In this document: piece after piece, positions 26,416 through 35,842 of the stretch
Layout: each line of letters starts with the position of its first letter
How positions within the stretch are numbered: the stretch's first letter is position 1
Source of the DNA: Planctomycetota bacterium
GTDB lineage: Bacteria > Planctomycetota > Phycisphaerae > Phycisphaerales > SM1A02
NCBI GenBank assembly: GCA_022562915.1
Contig: JADFOJ010000009.1
Coordinates: forward strand, 1 to 55,547
Direction: 5' to 3'
Length of the DNA stretch: 55,547 nt
Translations under genes and position numbers: made by a program
The notes under the pieces: generated by a model
What the model was told of the DNA's origin: nothing
The model's input: only the letters and a program-made list of their open reading frames with translations
The model's database searches: none

Positions 26416-27252
26416 CTAGAGTTCCTTGGACCTATATTGCATCTGCGCCTGGAGGCGCGCGAGGATCGAGCTGTGCATCTGGCTGACGCGGCTCTCGGAG
26501 AGGTCCAGGGTCATGCCGATCTCCTTCATCGTCATCTCCTCGTAGTAGTAGAGAATGACGATCAGCCGCTCGGCCCTGGAGAGCCCCCGCGTGATCATGA
26601 GCCTGAGGTCACGCCGCTGAAGTTCGGCCAGCGGGTCCTCCTGCCGGTTGTCCTGGATCACGTCGATCTCGCGGATGTCCTTGGACGAGTCCGTCTCGAA
26701 CCACTTGCGGTTCAGCGAGACGACGTTGACGGGTTTGGAGTCCTTGGAGAGCTTCTTGTATTCCGCTCCGGACACCTCCAGCTGCGCGCACACCTCGTTG
26801 TCGGTGGGCCGGCGCCCGAGCTCCATTTCCAGGGACTTGCGGGCGCGCTCGACCTTCGCGGTTCGGGATCGGACCAGCCGCGGCACCCAGTCCATGGCAC
26901 GCAGCTCATCGAAGATCGCGCCGCGGATCCGCTGCGTGCAGTAGGTTTCGAACTTGACGCCCCGTTCGAGATCGAAGGCGTCGATCGCATCCATCAGGCC
27001 GAAAAGCCCGGCGGACATGAGGTCCTCGACGTCAACCTCACCCGGCAGCCGCATGTGCATGCGCTCGGCGGTGCTCTTGACGAGGTGCAGGTAGTTCTCG
27101 ATCAGGTAATTGCGGAGCTCATCCGACTTCGATTTCTTGTAGCTCCTCCACACCCGCTCGATCGGTTGACCGGCCGGCACCTTCGTGCCGGACTTGGCGG
27201 ACGGGGCCTTCTGGCGTTTCGCTGCGGGGACTTTCGTCTTGGTTTTCGGCAT
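26416..27252 (-). CDS. fliA: Flagellar-type sigma factor (FliA/WhiG family, sigma-28)
   Basis: A 278-residue sigma-70 family protein lacking region 1. A basic extension of about 28 residues precedes WRSYKK. Region 2 contains YLHLVKSTAERM, DLMSAGLFGLMDAIDAFD and FETYCTQRIRGAIFDELR; region 3 has WVPRLVRSRTAKVE; region 4 has LILYY-type helices and MKEIGMTLDLSESRVSQMHS. An AAGGAG site lies 8 bp before the ATG. Sigma-28 directs late flagellar genes. Its place between flhG and the pilus genes suggests it could also control the latter. Confidence 0.94.
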   Translation of the reverse strand: MPKTKTKVPAAKRQKAPSAKSGTKVPAGQPIERVWRSYKKSKSDELRNYLIENYLHLVKSTAERMHMRLPGEVDVEDLMSAGLFGLMDAIDAFDLERGVKFETYCTQRIRGAIFDELRAMDWVPRLVRSRTAKVERARKSLEMELGRRPTDNEVCAQLEVSGAEYKKLSKDSKPVNVVSLNRKWFETDSSKDIREIDVIQDNRQEDPLAELQRRDLRLMITRGLSRAERLIVILYYYEEMTMKEIGMTLDLSESRVSQMHSSILARLQAQMQYRSKEL

Positions 27253-27353
27253 TGGTCAGCTCCTTGACCTACGGCTCGACGGCCGTTCCACCGTTCCCTG
27301 GCAGAACACCCGTTCACTATAACGCACAATCACGGACGCGCACAATCCGGACA

Positions 27354-27602
27354 TTACCCAACCGTCACATCCTCAACGTTCTCTTCGCTCTGGGCGTTCT
27401 GTTCTGCGAGATGCCGCTCGATAACCTGCCGGCACAGGGCTCCGACAAGCATTCCAAGCGGGTAGCAGACGATCATCGCGACAAGGGCACGGACCAGGAT
27501 CGCGGCAGCCGTGTTGCCACCGGCCAATCCGGCCATGACGGCCACGCTGAAGGCAGCAAGCGCAAAGCATCCGGCGATGGTCCTGCCGGCAACAGCAGTC
27601 AT
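27354..27602 (-). CDS. Small two-helix membrane protein (82 aa), unknown
   Basis: The start MTAVAGRTIAGCFALAAF follows AGGAGA at 9 bp. Two membrane helices with few charged residues are followed by a cytoplasmic tail VIERHLAEQNAQSEEN rich in acid and amide residues. No family was recognised. It lies between flhG and fliA in the flagellar operon, so a membrane-anchored accessory role in flagellation is possible (inference from position). Confidence 0.6.
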   Translation of the reverse strand: MTAVAGRTIAGCFALAAFSVAVMAGLAGGNTAAAILVRALVAMIVCYPLGMLVGALCRQVIERHLAEQNAQSEENVEDVTVG

Positions 27603-27676
27603 GTCTGACGTCTCCTGACCGAGACAGGGGGCGTGTGCGACCAATGCGTCGATATCGACATGTTCACAGGCTCCTA

Positions 27677-28606
27677 TCAGTGCGAACCACGAGAATCGCT
27701 TCCCGCCGAAAACCACGTCGCCAGGCGGGAAAAGAAGCCACCAGTCATTGCCGGCAGCGGTTTCATTCCAAGCAACGAGCGCGCCAGCGCCTCGACCGCC
27801 CTGGTCGCCGGGGCATCGGGCGCGTACAGCGTGAACGGGACGCGATGACGAATCGCCTCCCTGACGGCGTCGTCGGCGGGGACGGCACCGCCGTAGGTCA
27901 ACGTCCTGCCCAGGAACGTCCGGCTCACGCGGTTCATGCGGTCGAAGACCCGGCGGCCCTCCGGTTCGGACGTCACCATGTTCACCACCAGCCACACATC
28001 GTGCCGCCGCGAGCCCGCGGCGAGGGCCTTGATCATGCCGTAGGCATCGGTCATGGCCGTGGGCTCCGGCGTCGTCACGACCAGCACCCGCGATGAGGCT
28101 GCGACGAAGGCCAGGACGCCGGGCCCCAGCCCCGCGGCCGTGTCGATCACGAGATCGTCCGCGACCCGATCGAGGGCGGCCAGCTGCTCGATCAACCTCT
28201 GTCTGGCGACCCCGTCGAGATCAGCCAGGCGCGCCACGCCGCACGCACCGGGAATCAGCCGGAATCCACCCGGCGCCGGCAGCATTGCCTCCGCCAGCCG
28301 GCACCGCCCGCTGATGACCTGCTCCAGCGTCAGCCGGGGCGTGAGATTGCAGAGGATATCCGCGTTGGCAAGACCGAGATCGGCGTCCAGCAGGCACGTG
28401 CGACGATTCTGCCGGGCAAGGCACACGGCCAGGTTCACGGCGAGGTTGGTCTTCCCCACGCCGCCCTTGCCCGACGTGATCGCAATGGCCTGCGCCAACC
28501 GCGTCGGTCGCTCGATGACGGGCACCGCCGCGCGCCGCCGCGCGCCCCGATCCGGCTCGGCGGCGCGGCGCACGAGCCGGCGAAGATGAGTCGCCTGATC
28601 GATCAC
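27677..28606 (-). CDS. flhG: FlhG/FleN MinD-like ATPase, flagellar number regulator
   Basis: A 309-residue protein with deviant Walker A SGKGGVGKTNLAVNLA, DADLGLANADILCNL and DTAAGLGPGVLAF, typical of FlhG. FlhG limits flagellar number by acting on FlhF. The GTG start overlaps the flhF stop (GTGA). The first 35 residues are Arg-rich and may contain the FlhF-activating peptide. Confidence 0.93.
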   Translation of the reverse strand: MIDQATHLRRLVRRAAEPDRGARRRAAVPVIERPTRLAQAIAITSGKGGVGKTNLAVNLAVCLARQNRRTCLLDADLGLANADILCNLTPRLTLEQVISGRCRLAEAMLPAPGGFRLIPGACGVARLADLDGVARQRLIEQLAALDRVADDLVIDTAAGLGPGVLAFVAASSRVLVVTTPEPTAMTDAYGMIKALAAGSRRHDVWLVVNMVTSEPEGRRVFDRMNRVSRTFLGRTLTYGGAVPADDAVREAIRHRVPFTLYAPDAPATRAVEALARSLLGMKPLPAMTGGFFSRLATWFSAGSDSRGSH

Positions 28607-29985
28607 CCGTGCAGTTCCGCTCCGAGGACGAGCTCGGCGAGGCGCTGTGACCGACCTTCCTCGATGTGATCGGGCACTTCCTGCCCCGTCGTGATGAAGC
28701 TCAACGCCTTGCCGACCGACTGCATGACGTTCACCAGCACACCGAAGCTCACGGCCTCGTCCAGCTTCGTGAGCACGATGCGGTCGGCACCGACCTCGGC
28801 GAATGCCTCCGCTTCGCGCAGCAGCACGCGCTCACTGGCTGTGCTGGACAGCACGAGATGAACTTCGTGCGGATCTGCCGCGGCCAGGATTCGCCGCAGG
28901 TCGTCGAGCCGTGCGCTGTCGTTGGGCCCGCGACCGGCGGTATCGATGAGCAGGACGTCACAGTCCGCGAGACGGGCGGCGGCACGGGTCATCTCCGTGG
29001 GCGTCAAGGCCACCTCCAAGGGCAACCCGATGATGCCGGCGTACGTCCGCAGCTGGTCGACCGCGGCGATGCGATAGGTATCGCAGGTCACGAGACCGAC
29101 CTCGCGGTGATGCCGCAGTTTGAAGGACGCGGCAAGCTTGGCAAGCGTCGTCGTCTTACCGACGCCCGTCGGGCCGATGAGCGCGATCGTCAACGGGCGC
29201 CGGTCGGGGCTGCGTCGCGGAATGGTCGGGTCCGCCACGGGAACGAGTTCGGCGAGATACCGCGCCGCTACCGCGCGGAGTTCTTCATCGTCGAGCGTCC
29301 GATCCGCCATCTCGGCGCGCACGGCGCCGATGATTCGATCGGTGAGTTCCTCGGAAAGATCCTGCCCGATGAGTTCGAGGTACATGTCGAAGAGACGGCC
29401 GGAAAGGTGCGCGCCCGGCCCGCGACGAGTGGTCGCCTGGCGTTGGAGGACCTGTCCGACCATCGTCCTGATTTCCGAGAGTTCCTGCTGCATGTCCGGC
29501 TGGGACTGACCGAGCGCCGTGGGGTCGGCGGCCGGCGTCAGGATGAACCGCCTCGCCACCCGGCTTGGTCCGGCCGGGGTTCGCGGAGCCCCTTCGTCCG
29601 CGGCGGCCAGCGTCAGCCGGTTCGGCGCGGTGGCGATCGTCCGGGACTGGCGGGTGCGGCGATCGTTCGCCTCGGCGAGCGCCTGGGCGAGGCGTCGGGT
29701 TCGCGTGGCGTCGCTCACCGCCGGGCGGGCGGCGGCGACGCCGGCGGCGCGAGCGTACTCCCGGACGGCATGGGGACGTCCGGGCGCGGATCGCGCGCTC
29801 CGCGACAACTCCGCGCGATCCGCGGTGGTCGCGGTCAGCTCGAAGATCGTCTTGCGCCGCACACCGAACACACCTCCGCGGCGGAACGTGCGCGTGTCGA
29901 GAATGACTGCGTCCGCGCCGAGGTCGCGCTTCGCGGCGCCGAGCGCCTCGGCCATCGTGTACGCCTGATACGTCTTGATACCCAC
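28603..29985 (-). CDS. flhF: FlhF, SRP-type GTPase for flagellar placement
   Basis: A 460-residue protein. The start MGIKTYQAYTMAEALGAAKRD is typical of FlhF; the GTG at 29985 follows AAGGAGG. A variable Arg/Ala-rich region spans about 60-200. The NG domain has LIGPTGVGKTTTLAKLAA (G1), DTYRIAAVDQLRTYA, DTAGRGPND (G3) and TKLDE (G4). FlhF recruits the first basal-body components to the pole. It is transcribed with flhA and flhG. Confidence 0.95.
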   Translation of the reverse strand: MGIKTYQAYTMAEALGAAKRDLGADAVILDTRTFRRGGVFGVRRKTIFELTATTADRAELSRSARSAPGRPHAVREYARAAGVAAARPAVSDATRTRRLAQALAEANDRRTRQSRTIATAPNRLTLAAADEGAPRTPAGPSRVARRFILTPAADPTALGQSQPDMQQELSEIRTMVGQVLQRQATTRRGPGAHLSGRLFDMYLELIGQDLSEELTDRIIGAVRAEMADRTLDDEELRAVAARYLAELVPVADPTIPRRSPDRRPLTIALIGPTGVGKTTTLAKLAASFKLRHHREVGLVTCDTYRIAAVDQLRTYAGIIGLPLEVALTPTEMTRAAARLADCDVLLIDTAGRGPNDSARLDDLRRILAAADPHEVHLVLSSTASERVLLREAEAFAEVGADRIVLTKLDEAVSFGVLVNVMQSVGKALSFITTGQEVPDHIEEGRSQRLAELVLGAELHG

Positions 29986-30042
29986 TGCGTGCCCTCCTTG
30001 GCAACGGCTACGGGTCCCGAACGGCGCCGAACGGCGTCACAT

Positions 30043-30065
30043 GGTGCCGCGTCCTATGCGGCACC
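30043..30065. terminator. 8-bp hairpin at the flhA-flhF junction
   Basis: GGTGCCGC (30043-30050) and GCGGCACC (30058-30065) flank a 7-nt loop and span the flhA stop codon on the minus strand. There is no T-tract, so it is more likely an attenuator or mRNA-stability hairpin than a full terminator. Confidence 0.4.
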
Positions 30066-32195
30066 GGTTCCAACGGATTGGCTCAATTGTACCAGACCCA
30101 TCGAGTTCACGTCGAGGTCCTCAACAATTTCGTTGTACGACAGGACCGCCACGTTGGGAAAATGAGGATCGAGAATCTGCTTGAGCTGAGCCCGGACGGT
30201 CGGGGCGGTCAGAACCACCAACTGGTGGCCGGCGGCGAGCAGCGGCTCGGCCGTCTTGCCGACCGCGCTGGTGATCCGAGCGGCAACCTGTGGCGGAATC
30301 GACATGGTGGTGCCGCTGGCGCCGCGATCGATGTACCCGTTGATGAGGTCGGCAATCTCCGGATCGATCGTGACGCAGGCCAGGCGGTTCTTGCCGTCAT
30401 CATCGAGTTCGCTGTACAGGTTGGAGATGGTCCTGCGCAAGGTGTTGCGTACGTACTCGGTGAGAACATCTATATCTTTGGTGTGGGGTGCCCAGTCGCC
30501 GAGGGTCTCGAGTATCGACCCCAGGTCTCTCACCGGGACCCGCTCCCGCAGAAGGTTCTGCAGCACCTTCTGGAGTTCTCCCGGCTTGACGACGGCCGGC
30601 ATGACCTCCTCGACGAGCTTCGGCGACCTGCTCTTGAGCTGTTCCACCAGGTGACCGACCTCCTCGCGGCTCAGGATCTCGTGGGCGTGCTTCCTGATGA
30701 GCTCCGTGAGGTGGGTTGCCAGGACGCTGGCGGGGTCCACCACGGTGTAGTTCATCGTCTCCGCACGCGTCTTGGTCGCCGGCTCAATCCATATCGCCTC
30801 GAGCCCGAACGCCGGCTCGCGGCCGGTGATACCGTCGATCGGCCCGGTGGCGACACCGGAATCCATCGCCATCAGCAGGTTGGGGTGGACGACGCCCCTG
30901 CCGATGACGTCCCCGCGGAGCTTGATCCGGTAGCCGTTGGCCTCGACCTGGACGTTGTCACGGATCCGGACCGGCGGAACCACCAGCCCGATCTCCCCGG
31001 CGAGTTGCCGGCGGATCATGGCAATGCGGTCGAGCAGGTCGCCTCCTCGGGACGTGTCCACCAGGGGCACCAGCCCGTAGCCCACCTCGATCTCGAGCGT
31101 GTCGACGTTGAGCAGATCCTCCACCGGTGATGACTCGGCCGCCTTGTCGGCGGACTCCGTCCTCGCGTCCGCCTCGACACCTGCCCTGTGTTGCCGAGCG
31201 CCGAATCGGACCGCCCACGCGACCCCTGCGATCGACATCGCGGTCGCCATCAGCGGCAGCGTGGGCAGCGGCGTGAAGGCCAGCATCCCCAGGAACACCG
31301 CGACCAGGTACAGCGCCGTCGGCTGCGATGCGAGCTGGCGCGGGATCTCTTCGGTCATCGCTTCCTTGCCGCTGGCGCGCGCCACGATCAGGCCGGCCGC
31401 CACCGCGATCACGAACGACGGCACCTGGCTCACGAGGCCGTCGCCGATGGTCAGCATCGTGAACGTACTGATCGATTCCTGGAGCGTCCAGCCCTTCTCC
31501 AGCGTCCCGATGGCGAAGCCGCCGACGATGTTCACCACGGTAATAATGAGGCCGGCGATGGCATCGCCGCGGACGAACTTGCTGGCACCGTCCATCGCCC
31601 CGTAGAAGTCCGCCTCCTGCATGATCTGGTCGCGCCGGCTCCGCGCGTCCGCCTCGTCGATGAGACCCGCCGAGAGATCCGCATCGATGGCCATCTGCTT
31701 GCCGGGCAGCGCGTCGAGCGTGAACCGCGCGGCGACCTCGGACATCCGGGTGGCGCCCTTGGTGATCACGACGAACTGCACGACCACGAGAATGATGAAG
31801 ATGATCACGCCGACGATGGCCGACTCGCCCGCGACGAAGTGACCGAAGGCCTCGATGACGTGGCCTGCAACCGCCGTTGCCTCTTCCGGTGAATCCGCGT
31901 CGGCCGTAAGAATCAGCCGCGTCGATGCCACGTTGAGGACCAGCCTGAAGAGCGTGGTCGCCAGCAGCAGCGCCGGGAAGACGCTGAAATCCAGCGGCCG
32001 CACCGTGTAGATCGTCGTGAGAAGAACCACGACCGCCAGGGAAATGTTCGCCGAGATCAGCAGGTCCAGGATCGCCGGCGGCATCGGGATCACCAGCACC
32101 GCCAGCATCGCCAGGAACGAGACCGGAACCAGCAGGTGGCGGAATCGGCCGAACCACTGGAATGCCGCGGGCATGCCGGATGCGGGATCAGCCAT
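30054..32195 (-). CDS. flhA: Flagellar biosynthesis protein FlhA
   Basis: A 713-residue protein, full length. Eight N-terminal membrane segments carry LVIPMPPAILDLLISANIS and the FHIPEP-type signature region (VASTRLILT, GDAIAGLIITVVNIVGG). The cytoplasmic export-gate domain follows from about 340, ending with a VLSYNEI segment. FlhA forms the nonameric export gate with FlhB, FliP, FliQ and FliR. Confidence 0.97.
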   Translation of the reverse strand: MADPASGMPAAFQWFGRFRHLLVPVSFLAMLAVLVIPMPPAILDLLISANISLAVVVLLTTIYTVRPLDFSVFPALLLATTLFRLVLNVASTRLILTADADSPEEATAVAGHVIEAFGHFVAGESAIVGVIIFIILVVVQFVVITKGATRMSEVAARFTLDALPGKQMAIDADLSAGLIDEADARSRRDQIMQEADFYGAMDGASKFVRGDAIAGLIITVVNIVGGFAIGTLEKGWTLQESISTFTMLTIGDGLVSQVPSFVIAVAAGLIVARASGKEAMTEEIPRQLASQPTALYLVAVFLGMLAFTPLPTLPLMATAMSIAGVAWAVRFGARQHRAGVEADARTESADKAAESSPVEDLLNVDTLEIEVGYGLVPLVDTSRGGDLLDRIAMIRRQLAGEIGLVVPPVRIRDNVQVEANGYRIKLRGDVIGRGVVHPNLLMAMDSGVATGPIDGITGREPAFGLEAIWIEPATKTRAETMNYTVVDPASVLATHLTELIRKHAHEILSREEVGHLVEQLKSRSPKLVEEVMPAVVKPGELQKVLQNLLRERVPVRDLGSILETLGDWAPHTKDIDVLTEYVRNTLRRTISNLYSELDDDGKNRLACVTIDPEIADLINGYIDRGASGTTMSIPPQVAARITSAVGKTAEPLLAAGHQLVVLTAPTVRAQLKQILDPHFPNVAVLSYNEIVEDLDVNSMGLVQLSQSVGTGAA

Positions 32196-32213
32196 GATCG
32201 ATCGCTCCGTGGC

Positions 32214-33284
32214 TCATCCGGCCATGGTCTCCTCGACCTGGTAGACGTACGCCAGGATCTCCGCGACGGCGTGGTAGAAGTCCGGCGGGACCTCCTGCCC
32301 GACCGCCACCTGCTTGTACAGCGCCCGGGCCAGCGGCGGTCGCTCGACGATGGGGACGTTGTTGAGCAACCCCAGTTGGCGAATCCGCAAGGCGAGATAG
32401 TCGGCGCCCTTGGCGACGACCGTCGGGGCGTTCATCTGCTCGGCGTCATACCGGATGGCGATCGAAATGTGCTCCGGGTTGGTGACGATGACGTCCGCCC
32501 GGGGAACGGCGGCGTTGATTCGCTGCATCGCGATCGTCTGCTGCATTCGATAGCGCCGACGCTTGACGAGCGGATCGCCCTCGACCGACTTCATCTCGTC
32601 CTTGACCTCCTGCTTCGTCATCTTGAGGTCCTGCTGGTGCTTCCATCGCTGGTAGGCGTAGTCGATGATCGCCAGCAGCAGGAGTACGGCGAGCAGCCGG
32701 ATCGCCAGATCGAGCACCAGCATCGACGACCTGCCCAGCGCCTGGACCGGGCTGAGGTACGCCAGCACGATGATCTCATCGCGATACTGGTAAATCGTCA
32801 GCACCGAGATCACCGCGGTGACGGCGACCTTGGCGATGGACATCAACGCCTTGAACAGGCTGGTGAGACTCACCAGCTTCTTGGCACCCTTGATCGGGTC
32901 GAGCTTGCCGAGGTCGGGCTTCACCTGCTTGAACGTGATCAGCCAGCCCACCTGGATGAACTGGCCGAGAAACGCCGCCACTCCGAGCACCAGTAACATC
33001 GGCAGGGCAATGCGGGCGCCGACGAACCCGACGTACTGGGCGACGGTGGCCGCATCCCCGACGATCAGCGGGTTGCCGAGCATGTCGCCGGTGAGCGCGG
33101 CTTCCATCACGATCCGGAAGCGGCCGAGGACTTCCGACCCCAGCAGCACGATGAGCAGGGTTCCCGCGACCAGCAGCACGACGCCACCGAGGTCCTGGCT
33201 CCTGGCGACATTGCCATCCTTCCGCGCCTCGGTCTTGCGCCGTGGCGTCGGGAGTTCTGATCGCTCGCCCAGATCGTCCGCCAT
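32214..33284 (-). CDS. flhB: Flagellar export switch protein FlhB
   Basis: A 356-residue protein with the normal start (ERSELPTPRRKTEARKDGNV), four membrane segments and a C-terminal autoprotease domain. The cleavage motif, normally NPTH, reads NPEH (codons 32469-32480). VVAKGADYLALRIRQL and IVERPPLARALYKQV behind it are well conserved. FlhB switches export specificity after cleavage between Asn and Pro; both are present, only the third residue differs. Confidence 0.96.
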   Translation of the reverse strand: MADDLGERSELPTPRRKTEARKDGNVARSQDLGGVVLLVAGTLLIVLLGSEVLGRFRIVMEAALTGDMLGNPLIVGDAATVAQYVGFVGARIALPMLLVLGVAAFLGQFIQVGWLITFKQVKPDLGKLDPIKGAKKLVSLTSLFKALMSIAKVAVTAVISVLTIYQYRDEIIVLAYLSPVQALGRSSMLVLDLAIRLLAVLLLLAIIDYAYQRWKHQQDLKMTKQEVKDEMKSVEGDPLVKRRRYRMQQTIAMQRINAAVPRADVIVTNPEHISIAIRYDAEQMNAPTVVAKGADYLALRIRQLGLLNNVPIVERPPLARALYKQVAVGQEVPPDFYHAVAEILAYVYQVEETMAG

Positions 33285-33294
33285 CGCCGAGACC

Positions 33295-34113
33295 TCACAC
33301 GGTGTGCCGAAGGCTCTCGACCCATGTCGAGATCAGGTTCATGACGTCATCGACGTGCTCCAGAACGATCTCATCCAGCACGACCAGTCCCAGTGCGATG
33401 ATGGTCAGGCCCGCCAGGATCCGCACCGGGAAACCGAGGCTGAGGATGTTGACCTGCGGCACCGTCTTGGCGATGAAGCCCATCGCGATGGTCTGGAGAA
33501 AGATCAACGCCAGCAGCGGCGCCGCCACGCGAAGGGCAAGTTCGAACGCCGCCGTGAGCAGGCCGACCATCAACGACAGCATGCCCAGGTCCGCCCCGAA
33601 ACCGCCGAGTGCCGGCGGAGGGACGTGCTCAAAACTGTTCAGTACGGCGACGAACAGGGATTCCAACCCGCCGATCAATATGAACCCTGCCATGGTCATG
33701 AGAAAGAGCAGCTGGCCGATGACGTTCTCATCCACCTGGGCCGCGGGATTGAAGAACCGCGCGAAGCCGAGGCCCATCTGCTGGCCCATGATCAGTCCCC
33801 CGATCTGCACCGACACCAGCGGAAGGGTCGCCATGAAGCCGATGGCCGCGCCAAAGAGCAGTTCCGTGAAGACGAGCGGGGCCAGCGACCACAGGTCCAG
33901 TACCGGCGACACGTCGATCACGACGCGGGCACTGACCGCCGGGTACACCGCCAGCCCGAGCAGCACGGCCAGGTAGAGCTTGACGCGAGGGGGGATGATC
34001 GACGAGGACAGCAACGGGCCGAAGATCATCAGCCCGCCTATTCGAAAGATAACCAGCAGGGCCGCCGGAACGTGATCGAGAATTGGGGTCAATTGCTCAC
34101 TCAAGCCTGTCAC
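33295..34113 (-). CDS. fliR: Flagellar biosynthesis protein FliR
   Basis: A 272-residue polytopic protein with FRIGGLMIFGPLLSSSIIPPRVKLYLA, GQQMGLGFARFFNP and LALIFLQTIAMGFIAKTVPQ. The GTG start at 34113 overlaps the fliQ stop (GTGA) and leads straight into the first helix; a longer upstream frame encodes nothing FliR-like. Confidence 0.94.
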   Translation of the reverse strand: MTGLSEQLTPILDHVPAALLVIFRIGGLMIFGPLLSSSIIPPRVKLYLAVLLGLAVYPAVSARVVIDVSPVLDLWSLAPLVFTELLFGAAIGFMATLPLVSVQIGGLIMGQQMGLGFARFFNPAAQVDENVIGQLLFLMTMAGFILIGGLESLFVAVLNSFEHVPPPALGGFGADLGMLSLMVGLLTAAFELALRVAAPLLALIFLQTIAMGFIAKTVPQVNILSLGFPVRILAGLTIIALGLVVLDEIVLEHVDDVMNLISTWVESLRHTV

Positions 34114-34361
34114 GTCATCATGAACATCGCGGTGGCGAACTCGGTCATGCGCACGGAGATCCATCCCAGCAGGACGACCGCCACGAGGATCATGACGATG
34201 ATCTTGGGAACGAAGGTGAGGGTCTGTTCCTGGATCTGAGTGACCGCCTGGAACAGGCTGACCAGCAAACCGATCGCGAGCCCCGCCCCCAGGATCGGTA
34301 CCGCGATGATGAGTGCCTGGATGAGCGCGTCACGAGCGATGTCCACCGCATCCAATGACAT
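34110..34361 (-). CDS. fliQ: Flagellar biosynthesis protein FliQ
   Basis: An 83-residue protein with two membrane helices. ALIQALIIAVPILGAGLAIG and LVSLFQAVTQIQEQTLTFVP are diagnostic. Part of the helical core of the export gate with FliP and FliR. Gene order fliP-fliQ-fliR is standard. Confidence 0.96.
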   Translation of the reverse strand: MSLDAVDIARDALIQALIIAVPILGAGLAIGLLVSLFQAVTQIQEQTLTFVPKIIVMILVAVVLLGWISVRMTEFATAMFMMT

Positions 34362-34396
34362 TGGAGAACTCTCCTTGGGATCGCCGGCGAGTGACG

Positions 34397-35122
34397 TTAC
34401 GGCTGCACGAAGCTGTTCAAGAGCGATCCGACCACGAGCTGCCAGCCGTCCACGAGCACGAACAGCAGCAGCTTGAACGGCAACGAGATGAGCACCGGGG
34501 GCAGCATGAGCATGCCCATGGAGATCAACATGCTCGCGATCACGATGTCGATCACCAGGAATGGAAGGTAGATCCGGAAGCCCATGAGAAACGCGATCTT
34601 GAGCTCCGAGATGACGAAGGCGGGGATGAGCGTGACCATGTCCACGTCAGCCCGCGTGAGATTCTGCGGATCGGAGGTGTCGATGCCCCGGTACTCGAGC
34701 ATCATGTACACCCCGGACCAGTTGTCCGAGGCCTCGATCTGGCTGAACATGAAGTCGCGCACCGGCTGCTTCGCCCGGTCCCACGCCACCGTGTAATCGG
34801 TGATCTCCCCGTCGACGTAGGGGCGGACGCCCTCCTCGTACGCCCGTGTAAACGTCGGCGCCATGACCACGAACGTCATGAAGAGGCTCAACCCGATGAT
34901 GATCTGGTTCGGCGGCATTCCCTGCGTGCCCATCGCCTGGCGAAGCAGCCCCATCACGATCACCATGCGCGTGAAGCAGGTGCACAGCACCAGCAGTGCC
35001 GGCGCCAACGTGAGCACCGTGAGCAGGACCAGGATGTTCAACGCACCGCCGAGGCCTCCCTCGAAGCCGGGCACGGCCTCCGCGGCGCCCTGGACGACCG
35101 AGAACGGGTTCAGCTCGGTCAC
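34397..35122 (-). CDS. fliP: Flagellar biosynthesis protein FliP
   Basis: A 241-residue protein. APALLVLCTCFTRMVIVMGL, QMPPNQI-like and FVISELKIAFLMGFRIYLPF are conserved FliP motifs. The GTG start overlaps the fliO stop (GTGA). The usual N-terminal signal sequence seems absent or very short: the mature part begins within about 25 residues. Confidence 0.96.
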   Translation of the reverse strand: MTELNPFSVVQGAAEAVPGFEGGLGGALNILVLLTVLTLAPALLVLCTCFTRMVIVMGLLRQAMGTQGMPPNQIIIGLSLFMTFVVMAPTFTRAYEEGVRPYVDGEITDYTVAWDRAKQPVRDFMFSQIEASDNWSGVYMMLEYRGIDTSDPQNLTRADVDMVTLIPAFVISELKIAFLMGFRIYLPFLVIDIVIASMLISMGMLMLPPVLISLPFKLLLFVLVDGWQLVVGSLLNSFVQP

Positions 35123-35799
35123 GACCCGGCTCCCTGGGCCAGGGCCCGCCGCGGCCGCTTCGTGAGATCCACGACGACATTGCCCGCCGCCGACAATTCA
35201 GCACCGAAGTCGGTCGTCGTCGACCGCCGGGATGCCTCCACCCTTGCCAGCAACGCGGCAACCTCGTCGGGTTCGGTGATCTCGCTGAGGGCGGCCACGC
35301 CGTGGCGACCCTGGTGCAGTAAGACTATGCGGCCGACCAGTTTCAGCAGGACCAGTTGCTGACCCCGGCCGATCGGATATCGCCCGAGCACTTCAAGCAC
35401 GCCCGACGGCCTGCCGCCGCCGCTCAGCGCCCCGCCGTAACGGCGAACCGCGAGCCGCAGCACGACCATGATCCCCAGGACCACGACCAGCGCCATGCCC
35501 ACCCGGACAAACTCGTTGCGCCGCGGATCGCGCACCGCCGTGCGATCCGGCGTCGCACCATCGGGGTGTCCCGGCGTCTCGGCGGCGCGCCGGGGCTCGC
35601 CGAGCGGTGTGTCGTGGCCAACCGTCTGCGCAACTTCTGCGCCGGCGGGCTCAGCGGGAACGAGTGCGTCAACCGAGAAGTGGACGGATCGGTCGTCCGG
35701 AACAACCACGGGCCCGTCGGCGCGGACCACGGCTGCCGCTCCGACGACACACGTCGACAGCAAGGCAACCCGCAACGGGCTCATTGGAGAGGTGCGCAT
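35119..35799 (-). CDS. fliO: FliO-family flagellar assembly protein
   Basis: A 226-residue protein: N-terminal signal-like segment to about residue 27, a long periplasmic Pro/Ala-rich stretch, one membrane helix at about 99-116 (VGMALVVVLGIMVVLRLAV), then the FliO core VLEVLGRYPIGRGQQLVLLK. FliO chaperones FliP assembly. Position directly before fliP confirms the weak sequence similarity. Confidence 0.85.
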   Translation of the reverse strand: MRTSPMSPLRVALLSTCVVGAAAVVRADGPVVVPDDRSVHFSVDALVPAEPAGAEVAQTVGHDTPLGEPRRAAETPGHPDGATPDRTAVRDPRRNEFVRVGMALVVVLGIMVVLRLAVRRYGGALSGGGRPSGVLEVLGRYPIGRGQQLVLLKLVGRIVLLHQGRHGVAALSEITEPDEVAALLARVEASRRSTTTDFGAELSAAGNVVVDLTKRPRRALAQGAGS

Positions 35800-35842
35800 A
35801 GTGCCGTCCCTGGCAGCGTGACGCCGGATCCTCCGGCGCCGA

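Noticed and set aside
29519-29968. Plus-strand frame opposite flhF
   Set aside because: Ala/Arg-rich shadow of the variable FlhF linker.
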